From NCBI RefSeq assembly GCF_020700235.1, contig NZ_CP085301.1:2170001-2234000 (forward strand): a stretch of 64,000 nt of DNA. The letters are read 5' to 3'. Positions 28,248-36,524 of this stretch are shown here, in pieces. Numbering within the stretch: the first letter of the stretch is position 1; each line of letters starts with the position of its first letter. Below the pieces are notes generated by a model. That model did no database searches, was not told where the DNA came from, and saw only the letters and a list, made by a program, of their open reading frames with translations. Source of the stretch: Haladaptatus pallidirubidus. GTDB taxonomy: Archaea > Halobacteriota > Halobacteria > Halobacteriales > Haladaptataceae. Position numbers and translations under genes: made by a program.

Positions 28248-28877
28248 ATGCCCAGTGCACAGGTCATATTCGAATTCTCTGACGGGCCAGGCGCACTCTC
28301 AACCGAGCATCCGGACGATGAGTTCCGGATGCTAGCTGCCCTCCCGACAGCAGATAGCATCCAAGTAGTTCTCGAAGCCCGGACGACTGACACCGCAGCC
28401 ATCATTCGACATCTCGACGAAGCACCGTGTTTGCCGTCCTACGACGTGCTGCATGCCGATGAGCGGACGATGCTCATTCAGTACTCCCACGAGTTCCTCC
28501 CCGCATTGCATCGCGAAATCCTCTCCACTGGACACCTCCTGCAGTATCCCTTGACCCTTCGAAACGGGTGGGCGATCAGTGACATGATTACTTCACACGA
28601 GCAGCTGTCCCAACTCAAAGACGTGTTCGAGGCTGAGGGCATCCCGTATGAAATCGGCTCGGTTACACAGTCAACCGACCCAACCGACCTGCTGACAGAT
28701 CGCCAACGACGGTTCATTACCGCGGCGGTCGAGCATGGGTACTACGATAGCCCGCGCGAGTGCACGCTCACCGAGCTCGCGGCTGCGCTAGACGTCAGTA
28801 AAGGAGGAGCAAGTGGCATTCTCCACCGCGCTGAAGGCCGCATCATCAAGAACTTCCTCGGCGAGCCAGCTGTCTAA
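28248..28877 (+). CDS. HTH_10 (bacterio-opsin activator-type) transcriptional regulator
   Basis: A 209-residue protein. The C-terminal HTH_10 domain is unmistakable: LTDRQRRFITAAVEHGYYDSPRECTLTELAAALDVSKGGASGILHRAEGRIIKNF. The N-terminal 140 residues are a ligand- or signal-sensing region of the Bat-type group. It is divergent from the NmrA-like gene, which it probably regulates. A closely related gene with a nonsense mutation lies at 32750-33385. Confidence 0.9.
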   Translation: MPSAQVIFEFSDGPGALSTEHPDDEFRMLAALPTADSIQVVLEARTTDTAAIIRHLDEAPCLPSYDVLHADERTMLIQYSHEFLPALHREILSTGHLLQYPLTLRNGWAISDMITSHEQLSQLKDVFEAEGIPYEIGSVTQSTDPTDLLTDRQRRFITAAVEHGYYDSPRECTLTELAAALDVSKGGASGILHRAEGRIIKNFLGEPAV

Positions 28878-29026
28878 ACTGGGCCGTCGCGACGGAGAAT
28901 ATCGAGATAGAGGCGGAATCCTTCGAATTGGGACTCCGCGATACGCTGTGCAGTCGCCACCCAATCCAAGCGATTATCTCTGACCTAGTTGCTTACTGAA
29001 TATATGGATTCTTTTGCTGATCCCTA

Positions 29027-29503
29027 TTAGTCTGAGAGCCATTCCTGTGCAGTCTCTTGTTTGACACCGCCCGCTTTCACGGCAATCTGAACCATCGCCT
29101 TCTTCATTGCCTCAACATCGTTTCGTAACTCCGAGACTTCAGTCCGAAGTGCTTCGAAATCCTCGGGTTCCCCGAATAGATCATCGGGTAATTCTAAGCC
29201 ATCGTCACAGAACTCGCGCCCACGTGCTGTGAGTGACCAGACGAAGGCGCGTGACCCACGGCCCGCATACTCACGGTCAATTTCCTCAACCAGTTTCCAC
29301 CGTTGGAGTTTCCGCATGTGATGGCTCATGCTGTCGCTGGGGATGCCTGCTTGCTCCCGGAGGTCTGAGGTGTTCACGCCAGATGTATCAGTTGCATGGA
29401 GGACTGTGAGAATGTTCTGGCGAGCATCGCCGAGGTGGTCTCGCATCTCGGCGAAGGTAGGGAGTGAGCCAGTGGATGTTCCAGTTTTATTATATCCGTT
29501 CAT
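29027..29503 (-). CDS. Winged-helix (ArsR/MarR-like) regulator with C-terminal coiled coil
   Basis: A 158-residue protein. ILTVLHATDTSGVNTSDLREQAGIPSDSMSHHMRKLQRWKLVEEI is the winged helix, with wing RGSRAFVWSLTARGREF. Residues 110-150 (EDFEALRTEVSELRNDVEAMKKAMVQIAVKAG) form a coiled coil for dimerisation. The promoter faces the motif-rich non-coding region starting near 29580, so this protein is the nearest candidate to act on it. That is inference from position only. Confidence 0.78.
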   Translation of the reverse strand: MNGYNKTGTSTGSLPTFAEMRDHLGDARQNILTVLHATDTSGVNTSDLREQAGIPSDSMSHHMRKLQRWKLVEEIDREYAGRGSRAFVWSLTARGREFCDDGLELPDDLFGEPEDFEALRTEVSELRNDVEAMKKAMVQIAVKAGGVKQETAQEWLSD

Positions 29504-29559
29504 AATGCCATATTAAGGTTGAAAGTCCTTAATACTAATCCACTACATAGCTATACAAG

Positions 29560-30795
29560 CCACTCCCGACAACCCACTCATGGGGGAACAATATCGGTGG
29601 CGAATAGAAAATTGGAGTGGATCACGAGAAATGTCAGGTATCAGAAATAGCGCTACCGGTGAGAATGCTGCCGGTGCTGAGACAGAGCGGCATCCAACAG
29701 GGCACCATAGAATGCAGCCTCAATATATCACAAAACAGACGTATATTCCGACGATGCAAGTGGGCACCCCAGAGAGCGACACAGACCCAAGCAGATCCGA
29801 CGAGAAACGGCGGATAGACCACGTCGACACATGGCATGGGACAGTCCACCAAGAAGATCCACCACGGGAAAGCAGATCTACAGCAATGGGACAGTCCACC
29901 CGAGGTCACGCGAGGAACACAGAGAGCGAGACAGTAGGACAGTCAGGCCATGGCGGATCCAGCGGGGAACAGACTAACGAACAGAGGACAGTCAACCAGT
30001 GCGACCAGCGGGCTCACAAAGAAGAGCGGACTACCAACAGGAACTGTGAGACAGCACTGGCGGCAAGCCGCCATGAAGAGCACCGAGCAGTGGGACCGGA
30101 CAGCAGAAAGACTGCACCAGCACAGTACAGCGACAGCAACCGCACCCGCAGCAGCACGGGGAGATGAGCGACGGCCAGCATAGACGAGAATGGCCGGGAT
30201 TCCCGTAGAAAAACAGGTGACGAAGACACTGGACAGTCTGGCCTGCCGAAGCAGAGCGAAAACGTCGCGAAACGACGATGTGGGGTGCTAGCAGGAGCAC
30301 GCACTGTCCAGGTGCCGGTGTGATAGCATCATCTGGGTGCCACCCTGAGCGCACCAGTGGGGTACTGTCTCCTGCGAAACACCGCAGTTTCAGTGACAGC
30401 GACCGCTACAGCGGGAGGGGACAGCACGTGGGACAGTCTACCAGCGACATGGTACCGTGTGCGCCGGCCCACTGTAACAGGGGACTGTCAGTCTTGCTGA
30501 GATCAGTGAAAGACTGGACTTCAACCAACGCTACGATGGACTGTCAATACCGAGCTCTGTTTCACACGGACTGTCATCCGGAGCGTTGCACGTCGACTGT
30601 CACCTTGTGCAGAGTTCGACGGACACTAGAGACGCCGAAACAACTGAAAACAGCCAGATTACTCCGGAAATTTGGTGTCTTCCGAAGAGAAAACGGACTG
30701 TCAGTCTCATCGTTGCTAGCCGACTGTCCACCATTCGCCAGCAGCGGCGGCCGTTCAGCGCAATCTTGTGTAGATGGGGCGGTTCAGCATTCACC
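29560..30795. other. T-depleted non-coding region
   Basis: The longest gene-free stretch of the window, about 1.2 kb. A frame of 195 codons (29580-30167) is open on the plus strand only because stop-forming T is scarce; its product would be almost purely polar (Ser, Thr, Arg, Glu, Gln, His) and matches nothing. In 29881-29940 there are 20 A and 4 T. In 30541-30600 there are 11 A and 16 T, so the A/T skew reverses. It contains the motif array at 29839-30729. Confidence 0.65.
29839..30729. repeat. Array of GGAC(A/T)GTC near-palindromes
   Basis: GGACAGTC occurs at 29839, 29889, 29938, 29986, 30231 and 30431. The first four starts are spaced 50, 49 and 48 bases. GGACTGTC occurs at 30482, 30538, 30568 and 30695, and GACTGTCC at 30722. 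One-mismatch forms are at 30098, 30302 and 30594. The full site GGAC-A-GTCC is a palindrome around one base. The centre is A in the left half and T in most of the right half. The DNA between sites is not repeated, so this is neither a CRISPR nor a satellite. Confidence 0.75.
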
Positions 30796-30809
30796 TGCTG
30801 AATAGAGAG
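30796..30809 (+). repeat. Repeated 14-mer TGCTGAATAGAGAG, copy 3
   Basis: Identical to the copies at 11477 and 12569. It marks the right boundary of the motif-rich region and lies 29 bases before the stop of the methyltransferase relic. Confidence 0.5.
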
Positions 30810-30837
30810 CGTGGATTGGCCAATTCAGAAGACCAGT

Positions 30838-31425
30838 CTATCGTTCCCCGATGAGCGCGTAATGGTACGGCGGCAGATCAACTTCGTGAATATCGTCAAA
30901 TACCTCTGCCATGATTTCGTCTGTTTCAGTGACTGACATGCGTAGTTTCCCCGGTGGGCCATGTGCTGTTCCAGCGACGGTAGTTTCCTCTTTCGGCAGG
31001 TCACACCAATTTACGATGATGAACCGTCTACCGGGACGAAGTGATTGAGATACTTGCCTTTTGAGTCCACCCATATTTTCAACGACGTGAAAGGTATTTG
31101 CGATCAACACCACGTCAACAGGCTCGGGAAGGAGGTTAGTTAGGTTCCGAGCGTCACCGTAGATCTCGTTGATGTTTGTCAATCCTCGCGTTTTCGCAGT
31201 CGCTGAGAGTTCAGCTAATAGCTCTTTATTAACATCAATCGCGTAAACCGGCGCACCATCGACTAGCTCAGCGGTGGGGACTGTAAAATAGCCGTTTCCC
31301 GACCCAATATCCGCGACAGACTAACCGGGAGAGATCCCACATGATTGGAGCGTGTCCTTTGGATTCGACCATAATTCTTCCCACTAGTCCCAATCTGGTT
31401 GACGTGTATTCCGGAAGCGGCTCAT
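30838..31425 (-). pseudogene. SAM-dependent methyltransferase with two nonsense codons
   Basis: One frame of 196 codons from MSRFRNTRQPDWD. TAG codons follow Asp13 and the Gly of GISPG; then SVADIGSGNGYFTVP (SAM-binding motif I), VYAIDVNKELLAEL (motif II) and VDVVLIANTFHVVEN (motif III). It is a class I methyltransferase. Apart from the two TAGs the frame is continuous, so the inactivation looks recent. A shorter product from an internal ATG would lack motif I. Confidence 0.78.
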
Positions 31426-31507
31426 ATCATAGGCCTTGTTTCGAGCGAGTTAGTTCTCGTTGTTTGAACCACGAGACTCATGAACTTCGATATAAAAGTT
31501 CCAGTCG

Positions 31508-31831
31508 ATGACTACGGTTGACCCTGAAACACTTCGGGAACAGTTGGAGAACGGCGAAGACGTGTGTGTCGTCGATATTCGACCGGAAGACGACTACGAG
31601 GATGGCCACATCGAGGGAAGTGAAAATCGCCCGATTCGAGAGGCACTCCTGTCGGGCGATGTTGAGACGGCCTTAGCCGAGTTGGACGACCTACCAGATG
31701 ATGAGGAACTCGTAATGGTTTGTGATGCGGGAATTGCTTCGACGGAAACAGCCCGGATGCTTCACGACCAGGGACGGGACGCGAGTGCCCTTGAGGGCGG
31801 ATTAGATGCATGGAAACGTGACCAAGAATAG
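31508..31831 (+). CDS. Rhodanese-like domain protein
   Basis: A 107-residue protein. VCVVDIRPEDDYEDGHIEGSENRPI is the rhodanese entry motif, and LVMVCDAGIASTETARMLHDQG holds the active-site Cys loop (C-D-A-G-I-A-S). GGLDAWKRD closes the fold. It probably transfers sulfur or carries a redox thiol; the loop length fits sulfurtransferases. It is a single-domain, cytosolic protein. Confidence 0.9.
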   Translation: MTTVDPETLREQLENGEDVCVVDIRPEDDYEDGHIEGSENRPIREALLSGDVETALAELDDLPDDEELVMVCDAGIASTETARMLHDQGRDASALEGGLDAWKRDQE

Positions 31832-31974
31832 TCGATAAACACGCACCACGAACGTATCGTCTCCCTTTCGATTCGCCACTACCTAGCTACAACAGAAAAA
31901 CACAGCCAGAACGCCGGCTCCGAACATCGTTCGCCAGCCCGAATGTTGAACTTACCAGAGTGACGAGGACAGAT

Positions 31975-32620
31975 ATGCCCCGCACACTTCCCCCTCCTCG
32001 CCCTTGTCGCCGTCGTTGCGCTCGCAGGCTGTACCGGCGGCCTCGGACTCGGCGGCAGTAGCGACAATCCAACTACTACCGCGACACCGACCAGCACAGA
32101 GACGACACAGACGCCGACCAGTACGACCACAGCAACGACGACCGAAGCGACGACCACAACAGCCACGCAAACGGTGACAACGTATGTGCGGACTCCGACG
32201 ACTGCCCGAGTCACCACGCCGAAAAACAGCAATCGCTTCCAAGCGCGCGTGACGAAGATCGTCGATCCGACGACCGTCAAAATCGAACGCAACGGCAAGA
32301 CCCAGACCGTTGATCTGATCGGCGTACGCGTCCCCGACAACGGCCTTATTCACAAACGAGTGCTCCAGACCACCAAAGCACAACTGGAGTACAGTGTCGT
32401 CACCGTCGTCACTGACCCACAGGTCGCGAGTGACAGTGACGGCCACCGACAGGCCTACGTCTATACCGGCAATTGGCTGTATAACACGCAGTTACTCCGA
32501 ACGGGCTACGCACGGGTCGCAGACGGCGATTTTAGCAAGCGAGCGGAATTTGAACAGAAGCAACAGGAGGCCAAGCAAGGCGGCTACGGCCTGTGGAAGA
32601 ACACCACGACAACAGCCTAA
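31975..32620 (+). pseudogene. SNase-like lipoprotein with broken signal peptide and degenerate active site
   Basis: ATG at 31975 begins MPRTL. The signal peptide then continues one base out of frame: LLALVAVVALAGCTGG with lipobox LAGC, a Thr-rich linker, and an SNase fold RVTKIVDPTTVKIERNGKTQTVDLIGVRVPD ending GYGLWKN. The Arg of the [10 protein letters not shown] motif seen in the copy at 1308-2336 is not kept (VDLIGVRVPD), so nuclease activity is doubtful even if expressed. An internal ATG at 32174 would give a cytosolic domain. Confidence 0.65.
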
Positions 32621-32749
32621 CCGCCCTCATTCGACCATATACTCCAGGAGACAACTAGATCAGAGATAATCGCTTGGATTTGCCGCCTTCACGGCTGGAT
32701 GACCAGTGAGGTGGGAGCCCGGGCAGAGTGGCTCGTTCGTTCGTCTTGG

Positions 32750-33385
32750 CTACAGTGCTGCTTCAGCGACAAACTCCCTGATAATCCGACTTTCAGCCCG
32801 ATGACGCAATTTGCTCGCCGCCGAATTATTGATGTCAAGAACTTCTGCCAGTTCCGTGAGTGTACAGTCTCGGGACATATCGTAGTAGCCGTGCTCGACT
32901 GCCTCGATAATGAACTCCCATTGGCGATCCGTGAGCAGTTCACCTGAATCGTGTGATTGAGTTAACGACATAATCTCGTATGGAATGCTAGCTGCGGCTA
33001 ACTCAGCCGTGTACGCCGCCAACTGCTCGTGTGGGGCCGTCACCTCGGCAGAAAACCACCCATCATGAAGGCGAACGGGATATTGTGGAAGATTATCCGA
33101 TGCAATGATGGCATCACATGACTCCGATATTGGGATTTTGAGCTGGATCAGTACTATCTCCTCATCGATACGAAGAACCTCGTACGAACGTACCTCAGTT
33201 GCGTCCTCGAACTGGTGAACAAGTGCGTCCCCGTCGGGGGTCGTGACTTCGAGAATTCAGAGCACACCATCATCTCTAGGCTGGGCTGTTAGCACTCTAA
33301 ACTCAGCGTTCGGAAATTCGGTTGAGATATCTGCCAACCAATCCTCCACTGCCGCCCCCTTGATCCTCAGCTGTATGTGAGGCAT
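32750..33385 (-). pseudogene. HTH_10 regulator with one nonsense codon
   Basis: One frame of 212 codons from MPHIQLRIKGAAVEDWL. After RDDGVL there is a TGA where the family has a residue, then ILEVTTPDGDALVHQFED and the complete HTH_10 domain (LTDRQWEFIIEAVEHGYYDMSRDCTLTELAEVLDI). It is similar to the intact regulator at 28248-28877. It is divergent from the nitroreductase gene and was probably its regulator. A re-start at the ATG at 33043 would yield only the DNA-binding half. Confidence 0.8.
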
Positions 33386-33473
33386 CTCACTCCACAATCA
33401 ACTGCCAGGCTATTTAATTGGATACGTATGCTTACGCGTGAAGCCACGGCAGTCTCTCGTCTACTCCTCTGAC

Positions 33474-34067
33474 ATGGATGAACGAAATCCACAAGAAGAG
33501 ATCCGCAACGACGTACGCGAACACCGGTCCCCGAGCTACGACATCGCTCCGCTATTCGTGAACCGTTGGTCGCCGCGGTCGATGACTGGTGATCCGTTGA
33601 ATGAAGACGAATTCATGCCGTTATTTGAGGCGGCGAAATGGGCCCCCTCATCGTACAACAACCAGCCGTGGCGCTTCCTCTATGCTACCAGAAACGGTGA
33701 CCACTGGAACGCCTATCTCGACCTCCTTTCGGACGGCAACAGGACGTGGGCGAAACAGGCAGCCGTGCTTGTCGTTATGATCTCAAAAACGACGTTCGAC
33801 TTTAATGGGGAACCCTCCCAAACACACTCGTTTGATGCGGGAGCTGCGTGGGAAAACATCGCGCTCAAAGGAGCCAGGCGAGGGCTGGTCGTACATGGGA
33901 TGGAAGGTTTCGATTACGAACAGGCAGCAGCAGTCCTCTCCATTCCATCGGGCTATGCGATCGAGGCGATGGCAGCGATTGGCATTCGAGGACCACCGGA
34001 GACGCTCCCTATAGAGATGCAAGAAGGCGAAGAGCCAAGCGATCGATTCCGCCGACACAACGGCTAA
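33474..34067 (+). CDS. Nitroreductase family protein
   Basis: A 197-residue protein from MDERNPQEEI. FVNRWSPRSMTGDPLNEDEF and FEAAKWAPSSYNNQPWRFLYA are the FMN-phosphate and ring-binding segments (R-SPR, A-x-x-APSSxNxQPW). It also has FDAGAAWENIALKGARRGLVVHGM and AMAAIGIRG. It reduces nitro compounds or quinones with NAD(P)H. The gene after it starts 8 bases downstream and may be co-transcribed. Confidence 0.9.
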   Translation: MDERNPQEEIRNDVREHRSPSYDIAPLFVNRWSPRSMTGDPLNEDEFMPLFEAAKWAPSSYNNQPWRFLYATRNGDHWNAYLDLLSDGNRTWAKQAAVLVVMISKTTFDFNGEPSQTHSFDAGAAWENIALKGARRGLVVHGMEGFDYEQAAAVLSIPSGYAIEAMAAIGIRGPPETLPIEMQEGEEPSDRFRRHNG

Positions 34068-34074
34068 CACACTT

Positions 34075-34707
34075 ATGAATGTCACCGAGTTGCGTCGATT
34101 TCTCGCCGAAATCCCAGTGGTGATGTTGGGAATGATATATCTGATCACTCTCATCGGCAGTATGTTGTTCTATTTGATTCCAATTCAGCTACCGTTTTAC
34201 TTGCAGACAGTGGCGGCTGTCAGCGGCACGCTCACCGGTTTTATCCTTGCGAGTTATAATGTGACGGCCATGATTTTCTCGTCGCAGTTCCAACGGTTCA
34301 AAGCTCAGTTCGGTATTGTACTCCTCATTGCCCTCGTGTTTGGGCTGATGGGTGCTGGGTATGTGATTATCAGCCTCAGCAGCGCGGCTCTCGGCATTGT
34401 GATCGGTCTCCTCATTGCCGGATTTGGGTGGGGACTCCTCATCCCGACCACAAACACATGGGTGTCACAAACGGTCACACAGGCGAGGCGAGGACGTGCT
34501 CTGGGGTGGGTCTCAAGTATGATTTTCCTCGGCCAGTTTCTCTCACCGATCCTCAGCCAACCCATCATCGAACGGGTAAGCCTCGCCATTACCTACGAGA
34601 TCGCTGGCGTAGTAATGCTCCTACTCACGGTCGTATTTGTGGTTGGACATCGACGGTACACTTCCAGCGGACGAAACGTACCACAACCGTCATCGGACAC
34701 AGAGTGA
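34075..34707 (+). CDS. MFS transporter, C-terminal half only
   Basis: A 210-residue protein with six helices (from VVMLGMIYLITLIGSMLFYLI to IAGVVMLLLTVVFVVGHRRY). ARRGRALGWVSSMIFLGQFLSPIL is the usual segment between helices 10 and 11 of drug/H+ antiporters. A complete MFS protein has 12 helices, so this is either the second half of a split or truncated gene or a relic with an accidental start. It follows the nitroreductase gene after 8 bases. Confidence 0.65.
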   Translation: MNVTELRRFLAEIPVVMLGMIYLITLIGSMLFYLIPIQLPFYLQTVAAVSGTLTGFILASYNVTAMIFSSQFQRFKAQFGIVLLIALVFGLMGAGYVIISLSSAALGIVIGLLIAGFGWGLLIPTTNTWVSQTVTQARRGRALGWVSSMIFLGQFLSPILSQPIIERVSLAITYEIAGVVMLLLTVVFVVGHRRYTSSGRNVPQPSSDTE

Positions 34708-34992
34708 CTCCGATCAGTTTGAGATAAAGTGTATGCCAGCATATCCATCCCGAGGAGAAGTACCCACCAGTGTCCTGCAACGAGAGAAGAGTCCGGAACC
34801 GGAGTTTGATTTTCGGTGGGACTTGTCCTATGACTTCTCCGACTATTCTGCTGACAGCCATGACGATAGCCAATTTCGATTCTCGCTCCGCTATGTTGGG
34901 TCGACCAGAGACAGTCCGACCGTCGCGGATCTGGTCGGCAGTCTTTCTGTCGATCCGAATCTTCCCGACGCACGAGCTACCTGGCATTGCAA

Positions 34993-35112
34993 CTACACGC
35001 TACTCGCGCCGTGGATCGTCGCATCTGCCCATTGTGCAATAGCACTGCCGTGATGGAGCACGTCTATTGCGCCGTCACTTCCGTCGAAGGGAAGAAGAAT
35101 GTCATTGCACAT
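34993..35112 (-). pseudogene. Universal stress protein, N-terminal fragment
   Basis: Reads MCNDILLPFDGSDGAIDVLHHGSAIAQWADATIHGASSV, in family order, then a stop. This is the first strand, loop and helix of UspA proteins (DILLPxDGS). The rest, including the nucleotide-binding G-x2-G-x9-G-S, is missing. Confidence 0.6.
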
Positions 35113-35337
35113 GTTGCTATAAGAAGGGATGTAAGCGCTAATGCGTTCGCATCCTTCTGATCTGAGATCCATTCTACGCGGTGTTTGGAGTCGAGACAAC
35201 GGCGAGGTATCCCATTGTAAGCTATCGGTCGTGCTTTAAATGACGACACGATACATACGCCGGCACTAGTTAAGCCAGCTTGTTTCGCCCAACGAGAACA
35301 GGTTGTTAACCGCGAACCGTAATATCCCAATTCGGGG

Positions 35338-35370
35338 AATCCTCGCCGTTTGCAGCGGGGAGGATGTCAA
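35338..35370 (+). repeat. IS1341/IS605-type right-end hairpin
   Basis: The sequence around CCTCGCCGTTTGCAGCGGGG followed by AGGATGTCAA is the usual right end of haloarchaeal IS1341-type elements. No TnpB gene is left beside it. Confidence 0.55.
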
Positions 35371-35377
35371 CTCATGG

Positions 35378-35929
35378 TCAAAGTATTGTAAACGCTCTTC
35401 CAACAAAGAGAACAGTGACCAAGAGTCGGCCAAGACTGCCGAGAAACGTAGCAAGAGCGAATTTAAAATAATCTTCTTCGAGTATGGCGAAGACATAGAT
35501 CGAGACCGTATCTTGGAAAAAGGGGATACACAAAGCACCTGCCAATCCCCAATAGCCGTAGGTTTGTGCCAACTTGACTGTCCGTTTTTCAGACCACTCA
35601 AGGACATCAAACCGAGAACGACGCAACCATCGAACAATTGGCCCCGCTTTTTTCGCCTCCTGGCCAATATGAAATGCTAATAGGCTCCCAAGAGCCTTGC
35701 CAAAAGCACTACTGAGCATGATAATTGCTAAATGCGCCCAGTGCGGAAATCCGAGATCCAATGGCGCAATTAATACTACTTCACTTGGGCCTGGTAGAAT
35801 AAATGCAATAAGAAACGAGTAGATGAACACGAGGCCCATTCCTGGCCAGTCAGTTGCCGTTTCGATAACAACATGAAGCCCGTCAGTGAAGCTGGCCAAA
35901 AGGCTATATCGTATTAACTCACTTCTCAT
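35378..35929 (-). CDS. VTT-domain (DedA/YqaA-like) membrane protein
   Basis: A 183-residue protein. YSFLIAFILPGPSEVVLIAPLDLGF is the re-entrant loop of VTT (SNARE-associated) proteins, with E and PG conserved. The second loop, TYGYWGLAGALCIPFFQDTVSIYVFAI, has G-x-P/F. DedA-superfamily proteins act in lipid movement across the membrane. Start and length are typical of the YqaA subgroup. It is intact. Confidence 0.8.
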   Translation of the reverse strand: MRSELIRYSLLASFTDGLHVVIETATDWPGMGLVFIYSFLIAFILPGPSEVVLIAPLDLGFPHWAHLAIIMLSSAFGKALGSLLAFHIGQEAKKAGPIVRWLRRSRFDVLEWSEKRTVKLAQTYGYWGLAGALCIPFFQDTVSIYVFAILEEDYFKFALATFLGSLGRLLVTVLFVGRAFTIL

Positions 35930-36081
35930 CGAGACGTAGTCACAACGAGTATGCGAGAGTCAGTAGTAAGTATTTACTCTTTGACCTCATATCGAATCTC
36001 TTTTCATTTTCTCGATAGATCTGCTTCGTTAATCGAAATCACATCTACGCTAGGAGGCAAAATAGCAATCCAGAGTCTAAA

Positions 36082-36270
36082 ATGCCACTATTATCACATA
36101 ATGTATTGAAAAGCCTATTACTTATTACTAATGACAGAGAGAACTCTGTTAATTGCATGGTAACCATACTAGAGATCGGTGCACTACTTGTTGGCCTTTT
36201 AGTGGTGATTATTTGGGGCGCGGTGAAATTGTGGTGGAAAAAGCGCCGTTTATCAAATACGTCAGAATAG
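36082..36270 (+). CDS. Small one-span membrane ORF
   Basis: Sixty-two residues with one strong helix (ILEIGALLVGLLVVIIWGAVKLWW) and a basic end. An internal ATG at 36157 (MVTILEIG) is an equally good start. The family is not recognised, and the coding status is uncertain. Confidence 0.3.
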   Translation: MPLLSHNVLKSLLLITNDRENSVNCMVTILEIGALLVGLLVVIIWGAVKLWWKKRRLSNTSE

Positions 36271-36524
36271 TTAATAATTATAACATCAGGCACTTCAGTA
36301 ATCTCGCCTCCGAGTTTCGCGCCGAGTTCCTGAACCGTCGATTCGCGTAGGCTCTTTTTCTCTTTTTATTCTCGGATCATCTCTTTGACCATATATTGGA
36401 TCCAAACCAGTATTTTTGCTATCTCGTTCGTTCGAGTAGTTAGGACAAACATGGTGAAGGCCAATTCATATCGCCTGACTCGATTTCCGTTTCCTACAAG
36501 TCCCCCACACGTCAATGAGAGGGT

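Noticed and set aside
29580..30167. A 195-codon open frame in the motif-rich region as a protein gene
   Set aside because: It is open because T is scarce on this strand. The product would be nearly all polar with no hydrophobic core, has no family features, and the frame does not follow the repeats.
29839..30729. The GGACWGTC array as a CRISPR
   Set aside because: Sites are only 8-9 bases, spacing is not constant beyond the first four, and no Cas gene or leader is nearby. Haloarchaeal CRISPR repeats are about 30 bases long.
34625..35053. Overlapping ORFs on both strands between the MFS fragment and the USP fragment
   Set aside because: Composition on both strands is unlike local genes and no motif could be found; I left the region as unexplained rather than call a gene.
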